Position numbers and translations under genes: made by a program. Positions 10,271 to 21,374 of a stretch of 64,000 nucleotides of DNA are shown here, piece by piece. The stretch is from Burkholderiaceae bacterium. GTDB taxonomy: Bacteria > Pseudomonadota > Gammaproteobacteria > Burkholderiales > Burkholderiaceae_C. The notes under the pieces are model-generated. The model was not told the origin of the DNA. It did not search any database and saw only the letters and a list, made by a program, of their open reading frames with translations. Position 1 is the first letter of the stretch. Every line of letters starts with the position of its first letter. The stretch covers positions 1 to 64,000 of the forward strand of contig JAFMFB010000010.1 of the NCBI GenBank assembly GCA_017856435.1, written 5' to 3'.

Positions 10271-11281
10271 ATGCCTCAAATTTCTATCCAAGAAGCCACC
10301 GAGCTTGTTTCGCGCGCTCTGGCGCGTGCGGGAGCTGGCAAAGCCATGGCTGAGAGCACCGCCACCAGTCTGGTGATGGCAGAAGCTCAGGGCTTGGCGT
10401 CCCATGGGCTGAGTCGAGTTGCGCAATACACCACGCACCTTCGAAACGGACGGGCCAATGGCAGCGCGGTTGCAAGTGTTGCACGACGCAAGGGCGCCGC
10501 GGTACTGGTCGATGCGGGCCAGGGCCTCGCGTTTCCGGCCTGCGAACTCGCAGCTTCGACCGCTATCGAAACGGCGCGTGAATTGGGCGTGTGCTTTGTT
10601 GGCATCACCAACAGCCACCATTGTGGCGTGCTGGTTGACCACTTGCGTCCAGTGGCGAGTGCCGGATTGGTGGGGCTGGGCTTTGCCAATTCGCCTGCTG
10701 CCATGCCGGCGGCGGGGGGCAGGCACCCCATCTTCGGCACCAATCCAGTCGCAGCGATTTTCCCCCGAAAGGATCACATGCCGCTCATGATTGATCTTTC
10801 ACTGAGCGAAATTGCCCGTGGCAAGTTGATGGTGGCAGCCAAGGAGGGCAAGACCATACCACTGGGCTGGGCACTTGATAAAAACGGGGAGCCGACCACC
10901 GACCCCAAGGCAGGACTGGAAGGATCCATGCTGCCCCTGGGTGCCATCAGCAGCCCCAAGGGTTCGATGCTGGCACTGATCGTCGAGTTGCTGGTAACGG
11001 CGGTGATTGGCGCCCAGTTTGGCTTTGAAGCGTCATCCTTCTTTGTCGATGAAGGTAACGCGCCGCGGATTGGCCAGGCTTTCGTGGTCATTGATCCAGG
11101 CGCACTGGCCGGTAACGCTGTCTATTACGAGCGCATTGAAACACTGATCGCCGAAATGCTGGTCGATGATGGTGTTCGACTGGCGGGAGATCGCAGAAGA
11201 GTCTTGGAGGTGAAAGCTTCGGTGTCCGGGCTCAACCTATCAGATGGCTTGCTTGGGCAGTTGAAAGATCTGGCCAACTGA
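10271..11281 (+). CDS. comC: Malate/L-lactate dehydrogenase (Ldh2) family, probable (R)-sulfolactate dehydrogenase
   Basis: GLASHGLSRVAQYTTHLRNG, VGITNSHHCGVLVDHL, GTNPVAAIFPRKDHMPLMIDLSLSEIARGKL; adjacent to the slcC-like gene. Confidence 0.75.
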   Translation: MPQISIQEATELVSRALARAGAGKAMAESTATSLVMAEAQGLASHGLSRVAQYTTHLRNGRANGSAVASVARRKGAAVLVDAGQGLAFPACELAASTAIETARELGVCFVGITNSHHCGVLVDHLRPVASAGLVGLGFANSPAAMPAAGGRHPIFGTNPVAAIFPRKDHMPLMIDLSLSEIARGKLMVAAKEGKTIPLGWALDKNGEPTTDPKAGLEGSMLPLGAISSPKGSMLALIVELLVTAVIGAQFGFEASSFFVDEGNAPRIGQAFVVIDPGALAGNAVYYERIETLIAEMLVDDGVRLAGDRRRVLEVKASVSGLNLSDGLLGQLKDLAN

Positions 11282-11356
11282 TCATTTTCAAGCCTTCTAT
11301 GGTCAACAAAGCCATAAAAATGTCATCGCCTGGCTTTCATTGTGCGTTGACAACCC

Positions 11357-11929
11357 ATGCACAAGTTCTTACCAACACTCTTTCTTGGCTTTAGCCTGTG
11401 CGGTTTCAGTGCTCAGGCTGCGACGCTTGCAGGCCAAATCTTCGATGACAAGTTGCGACTGGAGACCAACGATCTGGTCCTCAACGGTCTGGGAGTACGG
11501 GGTGTATTTATCTTCAAGGCTTATGTGGCTGGCTTGTACCTGCCGCAGAAGGCCAGTCGGGGGGCGGAAATCCTGCGACAACCCGGTGCCAAGCGCCTGC
11601 AATTACGCATGTTGATGGAAATTGGTGCGGAGGACATCAAGAAGGCCTTGATTGACGGCATGCGCAAAAATGTCAGTGATGCTCAGTGGACTGCCATGCA
11701 GGATCGCGCTTCCAGTTTTGCCAGAACCATCGACTCCCTGGAAGTGGCCAAAGTGGGTGACAGCATCTCGCTGGATTACCTGCCTGAACGTGGCCTGGTC
11801 CTTAGTGTCAACGGGGTCGTCAAGGGGGCCGCCGTGCCCGGGGCTGACTTTTACCAGGCCATGCTCGCCATTTTTGTGGGGGATGATCCGGTTGACACGC
11901 GTCTGCGTGACGGTCTCTTGGGACAATAA
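11357..11929 (+). CDS. Chalcone-isomerase-like exported protein
   Basis: Signal peptide; LVLNGLGVRGVFIFKAYVAGLYLPQKA and IKKALIDGMRKNVSDAQW typical of the bacterial chalcone-isomerase-like family. Confidence 0.75.
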   Translation: MHKFLPTLFLGFSLCGFSAQAATLAGQIFDDKLRLETNDLVLNGLGVRGVFIFKAYVAGLYLPQKASRGAEILRQPGAKRLQLRMLMEIGAEDIKKALIDGMRKNVSDAQWTAMQDRASSFARTIDSLEVAKVGDSISLDYLPERGLVLSVNGVVKGAAVPGADFYQAMLAIFVGDDPVDTRLRDGLLGQ

Positions 11930-11971
11930 AATACTTCAGACCTTCATTCTTTTTGTCTTCTGGAGTAATCA

Positions 11972-12931
11972 ATGCGTTGTCGTTCTTTCTGGTTGTTGGG
12001 GGTCCTGGTTAGCGGGGCCGTTTTTGCTCAGGGCTATCCCACCAAAACTGTCAAATTACAGGTACCGTTCGCCCCCGGCGGAACCACCGACATCGTGGCG
12101 CGCGTCATTGCCGAGCCGCTGGGTAAGGTGCTTGGCCAACCGGTCGTGGTGGAAAACAAGGCCGGTGGTGGGGGTGTGGTGGGGGCTCTGGAAACCTCCC
12201 GGGCCAATCCTGACGGCTACTCGCTGGGCATGGCTACGGTCTCCACTACTGCGGCCAACCCGGCCATCAACCCAAAAATTCCTTACAACGTTCTGACCGA
12301 TTTCACACCCATCATCAATATTGCAGCCACACCGAATGTGATTGCCGTTCACCCTGGATTTCCTGCCAAGGATTTCAAGGGATTTGTTGCTGAGTTGAAA
12401 AAGTCGCCAGGCAAGTACTCCTTTGCCTCTTCCGGAACGGGTGGCATCGGTCATCTGCAGATGGAATTGTTCAAAAGTCAGACGGCTACCTTTATCACGC
12501 ACATTCCCTACCGGGGTGCTGGCCCCGCCTTGAACGACACAGTAGCTGGTCAGGTTCCGATTATTTTTGACAATCTGCCATCTGCATTGCCTTTCATCCA
12601 AAGCGGTAAATTGGTCGCCATCGTCGTGGCGGCACCAAACCGACTTGCCCAGCTTCCGAATGTGCCGACTTTCAAGGAAGTCGGTCTCGAGCCTGTCAAC
12701 CGAATGGCTTATTACGGCATTCTTGGGCCCAAGGGATTACCGCAGGAAGTCGTCGACAAGGTCAATGCCAGCGCACGCCAAGTGCTGCAAGATCCAGCAG
12801 TGCGCAAGCGCATTGAAGGAACGGGATCTATCGTCATCGGAAATACGACATCGCAATTCGCTGAGCAGATGAAAGCAGAATTCGCTGTTTACAAGAAAGT
12901 GGTTGAGACGTCCAAGCTGACACTGGACTGA
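11972..12931 (+). CDS. Tripartite tricarboxylate transporter (Bug) family substrate-binding protein
   Basis: [50 protein letters not shown]. Confidence 0.9.
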   Translation: MRCRSFWLLGVLVSGAVFAQGYPTKTVKLQVPFAPGGTTDIVARVIAEPLGKVLGQPVVVENKAGGGGVVGALETSRANPDGYSLGMATVSTTAANPAINPKIPYNVLTDFTPIINIAATPNVIAVHPGFPAKDFKGFVAELKKSPGKYSFASSGTGGIGHLQMELFKSQTATFITHIPYRGAGPALNDTVAGQVPIIFDNLPSALPFIQSGKLVAIVVAAPNRLAQLPNVPTFKEVGLEPVNRMAYYGILGPKGLPQEVVDKVNASARQVLQDPAVRKRIEGTGSIVIGNTTSQFAEQMKAEFAVYKKVVETSKLTLD

Positions 12932-12949
12932 AAGACGCTGGGTCGGGGC

Positions 12950-13843
12950 ATGGATAACTCTATCGATGCCTTTATTGACGCGCTCTGGCTAGAGGAGGGG
13001 CTGTCTGTCAACACCCTGTCGGCCTACAGGCGCGACCTTAGCCTGTTGGCACGCTGGTTGGCACAGCACCAAATGAACCTCGATCAGGCGCGTGAAGCCG
13101 ACCTCGGCGCTTATTTTGCTGACCGGCACGCAGCGACGCGGGCTACTTCTGCCAATCGACGGCTCACTGTCTTCAAGCGGTATTACCGCTGGGCCCTGCG
13201 CGAGCAACGCATCGTCTCTGACCCAACCCTTCGCCTGCAGTCTGCCAAACAGTCACTACGGGTTCCCAAGACCCTGTCCGAAGCTCAGGTTGAAGCCTTG
13301 TTGCTGGCCCCGGGTGAGGCAACGCCGATAGCGATCCGCGACCGCGCCATGCTGGAGCTGATGTACGCCAGTGGACTGCGTGTGAGTGAGCTGGTTGGCC
13401 TGAAGCTGTTCCATCTCGGCATGAATGAACATGTCCTGCGCGTGATGGGCAAGGGCGAAAAAGAACGGCTGGTACCTTTTGGTGAGGTCGCTGCCCATTG
13501 GATCAGGCGTTACCTGCAAGAGGCCAGGCCAGAAATTTTGCAGGCCAGACAGTCGGAGGCACTATTTGTTACTCAGCGAGGTGCCAAGTCTGGTCAGGCG
13601 ATGTCACGCATGATGTTCTGGCTGATGGTCAAAAAGTACGCAACCCAGGCCGGTATCAATGCGCCTCTTTCTCCTCACACCTTGCGCCATGCTTTTGCCA
13701 CCCATCTGCTTAATCACGGCGCAGACCTGCGCGCTGTCCAGATGCTGCTCGGGCACGCCGATATCTCGACCACGACCATCTACACTCATGTTGCCCGAGA
13801 GCGTCTGAAGACCCTGCATGCACAGCATCATCCCAGGGGATAG
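12950..13843 (+). CDS. xerD: Site-specific tyrosine recombinase XerD
   Basis: Core-binding N-terminus (LWLEEGLSVNTLSAYRRDLSLLARWL) and catalytic HTLRHAFATHLLNHGADLRAVQMLLGHADISTTTIYTHV. Confidence 0.93.
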   Translation: MDNSIDAFIDALWLEEGLSVNTLSAYRRDLSLLARWLAQHQMNLDQAREADLGAYFADRHAATRATSANRRLTVFKRYYRWALREQRIVSDPTLRLQSAKQSLRVPKTLSEAQVEALLLAPGEATPIAIRDRAMLELMYASGLRVSELVGLKLFHLGMNEHVLRVMGKGEKERLVPFGEVAAHWIRRYLQEARPEILQARQSEALFVTQRGAKSGQAMSRMMFWLMVKKYATQAGINAPLSPHTLRHAFATHLLNHGADLRAVQMLLGHADISTTTIYTHVARERLKTLHAQHHPRG

Positions 13844-13862
13844 GCGCAACCTTTCCGCAAGG

Positions 13863-13908
13863 CCTAGGGATTTCGCGTAAGGGTATGCCCTAGGGATTTA
13901 TATATAAT
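13863..13908 (+). promoter_or_regulatory. Promoter region with duplicated CCTAGGGATTT motif and TATAAT -10
   Basis: CCTAGGGATTT at 13863-13873 and 13889-13899, AGGGTATGCCCT inverted repeat between them, TATAAT at 13903-13908. Confidence 0.6.
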
Positions 13909-14010
13909 CCGCCCCGGAACAGTTTTGCTCGAGCTAGGCTGTCCCGTCAGGATTTCACGTCCTGGCAATTTCCGGAAATTGTCATCAATTAACTTTCTTA
14001 AGGTAAATAA

Positions 14011-14235
14011 ATGAAAAAGTCTCTAGTTCTGGCTACCCTGATCGCTGCTGTTGCCCTGGCTGCTTGCGGCAAAAAAGAAGAAGCTCCTGCCGCTGCTGCT
14101 CCTGCTGCTGCTCCCGCTGCTGCTCCTGCTGCTGAAACGCCTGCAGCCGCTCCCGCTGCAGCCCCTGCAGCTGCGCCTGCTGCCGAAACACCTGCTGCTG
14201 CGCCCGCTGCAGCCCCGGCACCTGCTGGCAAGTAA
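14011..14235 (+). CDS. Small Ala/Pro-rich putative lipoprotein
   Basis: MKKSLVLATLIAAVALAACGKKEEAPAAAAPAAAP...; lipobox LAAC; repeated APAAAPAAETPAAAP units; followed by an intrinsic terminator. Confidence 0.75.
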   Translation: MKKSLVLATLIAAVALAACGKKEEAPAAAAPAAAPAAAPAAETPAAAPAAAPAAAPAAETPAAAPAAAPAPAGK

Positions 14236-14251
14236 TTCCCCTTGGGAATCG

Positions 14252-14281
14252 AAGCCCCGCTTCTTGGCGGGGCTTTTTTTT
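14252..14281 (+). terminator. Rho-independent terminator
   Basis: AAGCCCCGC-ttcttg-GCGGGGCTT followed by T-run. Confidence 0.9.
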
Positions 14282-14303
14282 GTCTATTTCGCTGATGAGG
14301 GAT

Positions 14304-14334
14304 AAAAAAAGCCCGCTTGAGGCGGGCATTTTTT
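14304..14334 (-). terminator. Rho-independent terminator downstream of rpmG
   Basis: AAAAAAAGCCCGC-ttgag-GCGGGCATTTTTT; T-runs on both strands. Confidence 0.85.
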
Positions 14335-14352
14335 GGGGGAAGAAAAACTGGA

Positions 14353-14523
14353 TTACTTCAGTTTGATTTCTTTGTACTCAACATGCTTGCGAGCTTTGGG
14401 ATCAAACTTCATGATCGACATTTTCTCGGGCATTGTTTTTTTGTTTTTGCTGGTGGTGTAGAAATGACCTGTTCCGGCTGTGGATTCCAGCTTGATTTTT
14501 TCGCGTCCGCCTTTGGTGGCCAT
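14353..14523 (-). CDS. rpmG: 50S ribosomal protein L33
   Basis: [56 protein letters not shown] (56 aa), read from the reverse strand; not in the ORF track. Confidence 0.97.
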   Translation of the reverse strand: MATKGGREKIKLESTAGTGHFYTTSKNKKTMPEKMSIMKFDPKARKHVEYKEIKLK

Positions 14524-14603
14524 GGGGATTTCCTTTCAGTATTAAGTAGCTAGTCTGATGCGTGCAGGGCAGTCGAGATTTAGACGCCTTGACGGTTCAG
14601 TTC

Positions 14604-14837
14604 TTAGGCTTGTCCACGTGCACGAAGATCGGCAAGTACGGAATCAATGCCGTTCTTGTCAATCAGACGCAGGGCGGCGCTGGAAACACGCAGGCGTACC
14701 CAGCGATTTTCAGACTCTACCCAGAAACGACGATATTGCAGGTTTGGGAGAAACCGGCGCTTGGTTTTGTTGTTGGCGTGGGAAACATTGTTTCCTACCA
14801 TCGGGGCTTTGCCCGTCACTTCGCATATGCGTGCCAT
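14604..14837 (-). CDS. rpmB: 50S ribosomal protein L28
   Basis: [77 protein letters not shown]. Confidence 0.97.
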   Translation of the reverse strand: MARICEVTGKAPMVGNNVSHANNKTKRRFLPNLQYRRFWVESENRWVRLRVSSAALRLIDKNGIDSVLADLRARGQA

Positions 14838-15076
14838 AGGGACACTTCGCTTTCTTTTTCAACAGCGGTCAATGGCCATCAGCAGGATGAACCTGGATTG
14901 TTGGCATCGGAACCCGCCTCACCTCGCCATAAGGGTGGCGGTAACCCATTTTGTGCATCTATCAGCGCTGAATCAACTGCGAGCGTTTCAGGCCAAGCCC
15001 ACCATTATAGACGATTTGCCTGGGTTTTAGGCCTTGACTACAAGTGGCCCGGTGACTCAAGGCTGTGGGTTGGGTT

Positions 15077-16126
<1,050 letters not shown>

Positions 16127-16274
16127 TCAAAAGCTTGCATTGTAAGAACGATTTTTTACCCGCGGCTGTCCCGCCGCAGATTCACCAGTCAATTTTGGTG
16201 GGATGGTTGCTGACTGACTGGCGGCCTGAACGACCTATCCCGCTACCAGGACCATTCAGAATTTCAGGGTGCCC

Positions 16275-18623
16275 ATGACCTATTCGCTCAACACGCTCAG
16301 CAGTTCCCATACCTCTGAGGACCAGCCGGTTCGTACAGGCTGGAGCCGGTTTGCCACCGAAGCGATGTTGATCCTTGGTTTTTTACTGCTTTCCTTCTGG
16401 CTGCTGGCCGCTATCAGCTACAGCCCCAACGATGCAGCCTGGTCGACTTCGGGTGCTGGAGGTGGCCTACAGAATTACGGAGGTCGACTGGGGGCCTGGC
16501 TGGCCGATAGCTCTTACTTTCTGCTGGGTTTTTCTAGCTGGTGGTGTTGGCTGGCTGGCTTGAGGGTGTGGGTTTCGGGGTTATTGAAATGGTTGCATGG
16601 ACCGGAACTGGCTCCTGCCGATGACGCTGGTTCTTTGTCCTGGCTGGAGCGGTTTTTTCGAGGCAGGGTCGGATTTTGGCTGGGCATGGTGCTCGTGCTG
16701 GCGGCCAGTTCGGTGATTGAATGGTCACGCTTTCATCATCTGGATCTGAAACTTCCCGGCGCCAGTGGCGGTGCCCTGGGTATCTGGCTGGGTGAGCAGT
16801 CTGTACGTTGGTTGGGATTTCCGGGCTCTACTCTGCTGGCCATTGGATTTCTAGTCCTGGGCATGGCGTTTGTGCTGCGCTTCTCATGGGGGCAATTGGC
16901 CGAACGCATCGGCGCAGCGATAGACGGGCTGATTGAGTCCCGCCGCGAGAGGCGGGAGATCGATGAGGATGTGGCTATGGGCCAACAGGCTGCCCGTGAA
17001 CGTGAAGAGGTGGTGTCTGAGCAGCGTGAAGAAATCATTGAACATCACCCATCGCCGGTATTGATTGAACCCGTGCTGCTCGAAGTGCCTCAAAGCGAAC
17101 GGGTCGTCAAGGAGCGACAAAAACCCCTGTTCAGTGAAATGCCTGATTCCAGGTTACCCCAGGTTGATCTGCTCGACAGCGTGCAGTCCAAGCCGGAGGG
17201 CATTGATGCTGAGTCCCTGGAGATGACCAGTCGCCTGATCGAGAAGAAGCTCAGAGACTTTGGTGTCGAGGTGCGCGTTGTGCTGGCCCAACCCGGGCCG
17301 GTGATCACCCGCTATGAGATCGAGCCAGCGACCGGGGTCAAGGGGTCTCAGATTGTCAATCTGGCCAAGGACCTGGCCCGCTCGCTCAGTCTGGTATCAA
17401 TCCGGGTGGTAGAAACCATTCCCGGAAAGAATTACATGGCGCTGGAATTGCCTAATTCGAAGCGGCAGTCCATTCGCCTGTCTGAAATTCTTGGCTCTCA
17501 GGTTTACAACGAGGCCCGTTCGCTGCTCACGATCGGGCTGGGCAAGGACATTGTTGGCAATCCGGTGGTGGCTGATCTGGCCAAGATGCCTCATGTCCTG
17601 GTAGCGGGGACAACGGGTGCCGGCAAGTCGGTTGGCATCAACGCCATGATTCTCTCCTTGTTGTACAAGGCCGAAGCCCGCGATGTGCGCCTGTTGATGA
17701 TCGACCCCAAGATGCTGGAAATGTCGGTTTATGAAGGCATACCGCATTTGTTGGCACCCGTGGTAACTGACATGAAGCAGGCAGCCCATGGGCTGAACTG
17801 GTGCGTTGGGGAGATGGAGCGACGCTACAAATTGATGAGCAAACTGGGCGTGCGAAACCTGGCGGGTTACAACAGCAAGATTGAAGAGGCCAGGCAGCGG
17901 GGAGAATTTTTATACAACCCCTTTAGCCTGACGCCTGACAGCCCCGAGCCCCTCAACCGACTGCCCCATATCGTGGTGGTGATTGACGAACTGGCTGACC
18001 TGATGATGGTGGTGGGCAAAAAGATCGAGGAACTGATTGCCCGTCTAGCGCAAAAGGCTCGTGCCGCCGGCATCCACCTGATTCTGGCTACCCAGCGGCC
18101 CAGCGTGGATGTGATTACCGGGTTGATCAAGGCCAATATCCCGACCCGAATTGCATTTCAAGTCAGCAGCAAGATTGACAGCCGCACCATCCTGGATCAG
18201 ATGGGTGCCGAGGCCCTGCTGGGCATGGGAGACATGCTCTACATGGCCAGCGGCACGGGGATGCCGGTTCGTGTCCACGGCGCCTTCGTCAGTGATGATG
18301 AAGTGCATCGCGTGGTGAGCTATCTCAAGACGCAGGGTGAGCCCGACTATCTTGAGGGTGTTCTTGAAGGGGGCTCGGTCGATGGCACTGACACTGGATT
18401 TGGCGATACACCACCAGGTGGTGAAAAGGACCCGATGTATGACCAGGCGGTTGAAATTGTTCTGAAAAATCGCAAGGCCAGTATTTCACTGGTCCAGCGA
18501 CACCTCAAAATTGGGTACAACCGCGCGGCTCGTCTGGTCGAAGACATGGAGAAGGCTGGTTTGGTCAGCGCCATGAGCACCAGCGGGCAACGCGAAATCC
18601 TGGTCCCCGCTCGGGCGGAGTGA
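16275..18623 (+). CDS. ftsK: DNA translocase FtsK
   Basis: N-terminal membrane segments, Walker [42 protein letters not shown], gamma winged helix at the C-terminus. Confidence 0.95.
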   Translation: MTYSLNTLSSSHTSEDQPVRTGWSRFATEAMLILGFLLLSFWLLAAISYSPNDAAWSTSGAGGGLQNYGGRLGAWLADSSYFLLGFSSWWCWLAGLRVWVSGLLKWLHGPELAPADDAGSLSWLERFFRGRVGFWLGMVLVLAASSVIEWSRFHHLDLKLPGASGGALGIWLGEQSVRWLGFPGSTLLAIGFLVLGMAFVLRFSWGQLAERIGAAIDGLIESRRERREIDEDVAMGQQAAREREEVVSEQREEIIEHHPSPVLIEPVLLEVPQSERVVKERQKPLFSEMPDSRLPQVDLLDSVQSKPEGIDAESLEMTSRLIEKKLRDFGVEVRVVLAQPGPVITRYEIEPATGVKGSQIVNLAKDLARSLSLVSIRVVETIPGKNYMALELPNSKRQSIRLSEILGSQVYNEARSLLTIGLGKDIVGNPVVADLAKMPHVLVAGTTGAGKSVGINAMILSLLYKAEARDVRLLMIDPKMLEMSVYEGIPHLLAPVVTDMKQAAHGLNWCVGEMERRYKLMSKLGVRNLAGYNSKIEEARQRGEFLYNPFSLTPDSPEPLNRLPHIVVVIDELADLMMVVGKKIEELIARLAQKARAAGIHLILATQRPSVDVITGLIKANIPTRIAFQVSSKIDSRTILDQMGAEALLGMGDMLYMASGTGMPVRVHGAFVSDDEVHRVVSYLKTQGEPDYLEGVLEGGSVDGTDTGFGDTPPGGEKDPMYDQAVEIVLKNRKASISLVQRHLKIGYNRAARLVEDMEKAGLVSAMSTSGQREILVPARAE

Positions 18624-18625
18624 GC

Positions 18626-19267
18626 ATGAAGCTTGGCACCTTGATTCTGTTGCTGGGCCTGGCATGGCAGGCCAAGGCAGATGGACTGCAAAGCCTGGAG
18701 ACCTTCATGAAGTCAGCCCACAGTGGAAGGGCCGAATTTGTCCAGGTCGTTACCAGCCCGGCTCGTGACGGGCAAGCCGCAAGAAGTAAAACCTCCATTG
18801 GCAACTTCGAATTTGTCCGCCCCAATCGGTTCCGCTTCAACTACAAGAAGCCTTTTGAACAGACCATTGTTGCAGACGGGCAGACCCTGTGGCTGCATGA
18901 TGTGGACCTGAACCAGGTGACGGCTCGGCCCCAGACGCAGGCCCTGGGTGCCACGCCCGCTGCACTGATTGCGGCTGCTGCCGATCTCCGAGCCTTGCAA
19001 GCGGATTTCAGTCTGGCCTCAGCGCCTGAAAGTCAAGGCGTGCAGTGGTTGACAGCCACACCCAAGTCTCGCGAGGGTGCTTTGAAGTCGATTCGAGTCG
19101 GATTCAAAAATACAGGTCGAGGCGTCGAGCTGGCCACTCTTGAAATCAACGATAACTTTGGGCAGATGTCGGTGCTCAATTTTTCCCGCTTCGAGCTCAA
19201 TCCCCGCTTGCCAGCCGAGATTTTTCAGTTCAAGCCTCCGAAGGGGGCCGACGTCATCCGACCCTGA
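18626..19267 (+). CDS. lolA: Outer-membrane lipoprotein carrier protein LolA
   Basis: Signal peptide; FEFVRPNRFRFNYKKPFEQTIVADGQTLWLHDVDLNQVT; downstream of ftsK. Confidence 0.92.
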   Translation: MKLGTLILLLGLAWQAKADGLQSLETFMKSAHSGRAEFVQVVTSPARDGQAARSKTSIGNFEFVRPNRFRFNYKKPFEQTIVADGQTLWLHDVDLNQVTARPQTQALGATPAALIAAAADLRALQADFSLASAPESQGVQWLTATPKSREGALKSIRVGFKNTGRGVELATLEINDNFGQMSVLNFSRFELNPRLPAEIFQFKPPKGADVIRP

Positions 19268-19354
19268 AAAAGCCGGGGTTTCTGCGTTCTCTGCCTGAGC
19301 CCTGATTCGGACCAGTGTTATGCCAGCGTCGGCTTGCATCAGTGACCTCTTGCA

Positions 19355-19864
19355 TCAGTCCTGTCCACCAGCCAGCGCGCCTTCCAGTCTGAGCAACGCC
19401 GTCTTGCGTGACAGCCCACCGGCATAACCGGTGAGGGAACCGTCGGCGCCGACCACCCGATGGCAGGGCACGATGATGCTCAGTGGGTTGCGACCGATAG
19501 CGCTGCCAACAGCGCGCACCGCGCGCGGTCGATCGATGCGCGCGCTCAACGCGCCGTAGCTGGCGGTGGTGCCGTAGGGCAGTTCGAGCAGAGCCCGCCA
19601 GACCGCCCGCTGGAAATTGGTGCCACTGTCCAGATCCAGCGGCAGGCTGAAGGTGGTCAGTTCGGCTGAAAAATAAGCACTCAACTGCCCAATGGCCTGC
19701 GCATGCAAGGGGGTGGTGTGCTTTGACCATGCTTGCATATCCGGCCGGTGAGCGCTGTCTTCAAACCAGAGCCCAGTCAGACCTTTGGGGCTACAGGCCA
19801 GATAGATGACACCCAGCGGGCTATGCCACTGGGTCAATGACATCTGGGAGGCGACAAATTTCAT
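19355..19864 (-). CDS. ogt: Methylated-DNA--protein-cysteine methyltransferase
   Basis: Active site IIVPCHRVVGADGSLTGYAGGLSRKTALLRLEG. Confidence 0.93.
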   Translation of the reverse strand: MKFVASQMSLTQWHSPLGVIYLACSPKGLTGLWFEDSAHRPDMQAWSKHTTPLHAQAIGQLSAYFSAELTTFSLPLDLDSGTNFQRAVWRALLELPYGTTASYGALSARIDRPRAVRAVGSAIGRNPLSIIVPCHRVVGADGSLTGYAGGLSRKTALLRLEGALAGGQD

Positions 19865-19981
19865 AAGGATCGCTGAATGTGATGGTGGTTGGCTGTGGCT
19901 AAGGCTAAGGCTGAACCCAAGGCAATTGACTGCAACCTACAATTGCTGCCAAGCTAAAAACTCTCGGCAGACACCCAGATC

Positions 19982-21364
19982 ATGCAAGTTAACCCCTCAA
20001 TCTTCAAGGCCTACGATATACGTGGCATTGTGCCAACCACGTTGGATGAATCGGTTGCCGAGGGTCTCGGACGAGCCTTTGGCACTGCAGCCCGAAAGGT
20101 TGGCCAGACCCAGGTCGCAGTTGGGCGTGATGGCCGCTTGAGCGGTCCGTCCTTGAGTGCAGCGCTCATCAGGGGTTTGACTCAGACGGGCATGCAGGTC
20201 ATCGATGTGGGCATGGTCACCACACCGATGCTCTACTTTGCTGCTAACACCTTGTGTCAAAGCGGTATTCAGGTGACCGGCAGCCACAATCCTGCGGATT
20301 ACAACGGCTTCAAGATGGTGCTTGCCGGGCGGGCGATCTATGGTGAGGACATCCAGTCCCTGCGCGCAACCATGGAATCTGAAGCCTGGGAGCTTCAAGG
20401 TGGCGGTCAGGTACTGCAGGCTAATGTCCTCGCAGCCTACCGTGACCGGATCGTGGGTGACATCAAGCTGGCCCGTCCTCTCAAGATCGTGGTTGATTGC
20501 GGCAACGGCGTTGCCGGTGCTTCTGCGCCAGACATTCTGCGCGCCCTGGGTTGTGAGGTGACTGAACTCTTCAGCGAAGTGGATGGGACCTTTCCCAACC
20601 ACCATCCAGATCCCAGCAAGCCAGAGAACCTGCGTGATCTGATTGCATCGCTGCAGACAGGCGCTTATGAGTTGGGCCTGGCATTTGACGGGGACGGGGA
20701 CCGTCTGGGCGTTGTCACGGAGGATGGCCAGAATATTTTTCCTGACCGGCAGATGATGTTGTTCTCGCAGGACGTCCTCAGCCGCGTGCCCGGCGGTACC
20801 ATTGTGTTTGACGTCAAATGCTCGCAGCGTCTGGCTCCGGCAATTCAGGCAGCCGGCGGCAAGGCCCTGATGTTCAAGACTGGCCACTCGCTGATCAAGG
20901 CAAAAATGAAGGAGATCAACTCGCCCCTGGGGGGCGAGATGAGTGGTCATATCTTCTTCAAGGAGCGCTGGTACGGTTTTGATGACGGTACCTATGCCGC
21001 GGCCCGGCTGCTGGAGATTCTCAGTCACAAGCACAATGCCAGTGCCGCCTTAAATGCTTTGCCAACCAGTTTTTCCACACCCGAGCTCAATGTGCGATGT
21101 GCCGAGGGTGAACCTCACAAACTGGTTGAAGCCTTGCAGCGCAGGGCGGCTTTCAAGGAGCCCGCCCAGGTCAACACCATCGATGGCCTGAGAGTGGACT
21201 GGCCTGACGGTTTCGGGCTGATCCGGGCTTCCAACACCACGCCCGTGCTGGTCCTGCGATTCGAGGGGCATTCTGAAGAAGCCCTGCATCGCATCGAAGG
21301 GGAGATGCTGGCCCTGTTGCGGTCGGTCAAACCCGATGCGCACTTTGAGGCAGCAGCCCATTGA
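19982..21364 (+). CDS. Phosphomannomutase/phosphoglucomutase
   Basis: FKAYDIRGIVPTTLDE, GSHNPADYNGFKM, LGLAFDGDGDRLGVVTEDG. Confidence 0.92.
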   Translation: MQVNPSIFKAYDIRGIVPTTLDESVAEGLGRAFGTAARKVGQTQVAVGRDGRLSGPSLSAALIRGLTQTGMQVIDVGMVTTPMLYFAANTLCQSGIQVTGSHNPADYNGFKMVLAGRAIYGEDIQSLRATMESEAWELQGGGQVLQANVLAAYRDRIVGDIKLARPLKIVVDCGNGVAGASAPDILRALGCEVTELFSEVDGTFPNHHPDPSKPENLRDLIASLQTGAYELGLAFDGDGDRLGVVTEDGQNIFPDRQMMLFSQDVLSRVPGGTIVFDVKCSQRLAPAIQAAGGKALMFKTGHSLIKAKMKEINSPLGGEMSGHIFFKERWYGFDDGTYAAARLLEILSHKHNASAALNALPTSFSTPELNVRCAEGEPHKLVEALQRRAAFKEPAQVNTIDGLRVDWPDGFGLIRASNTTPVLVLRFEGHSEEALHRIEGEMLALLRSVKPDAHFEAAAH

Positions 21365-21374
21365 AAGACCTCGG

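Noticed and set aside
12950-13843. Tyrosine recombinase as sign of an integrative element
   Set aside because: The sequence is XerD-like and flanked by housekeeping genes; no attachment-site repeats, phage or conjugation genes seen.
14033-14329. Gln- and Leu-rich ORFs overlapping the mini-lipoprotein gene
   Set aside because: Alternate frames of the same A/P-coding repeat; the lipobox-containing frame with its terminator is the credible gene.
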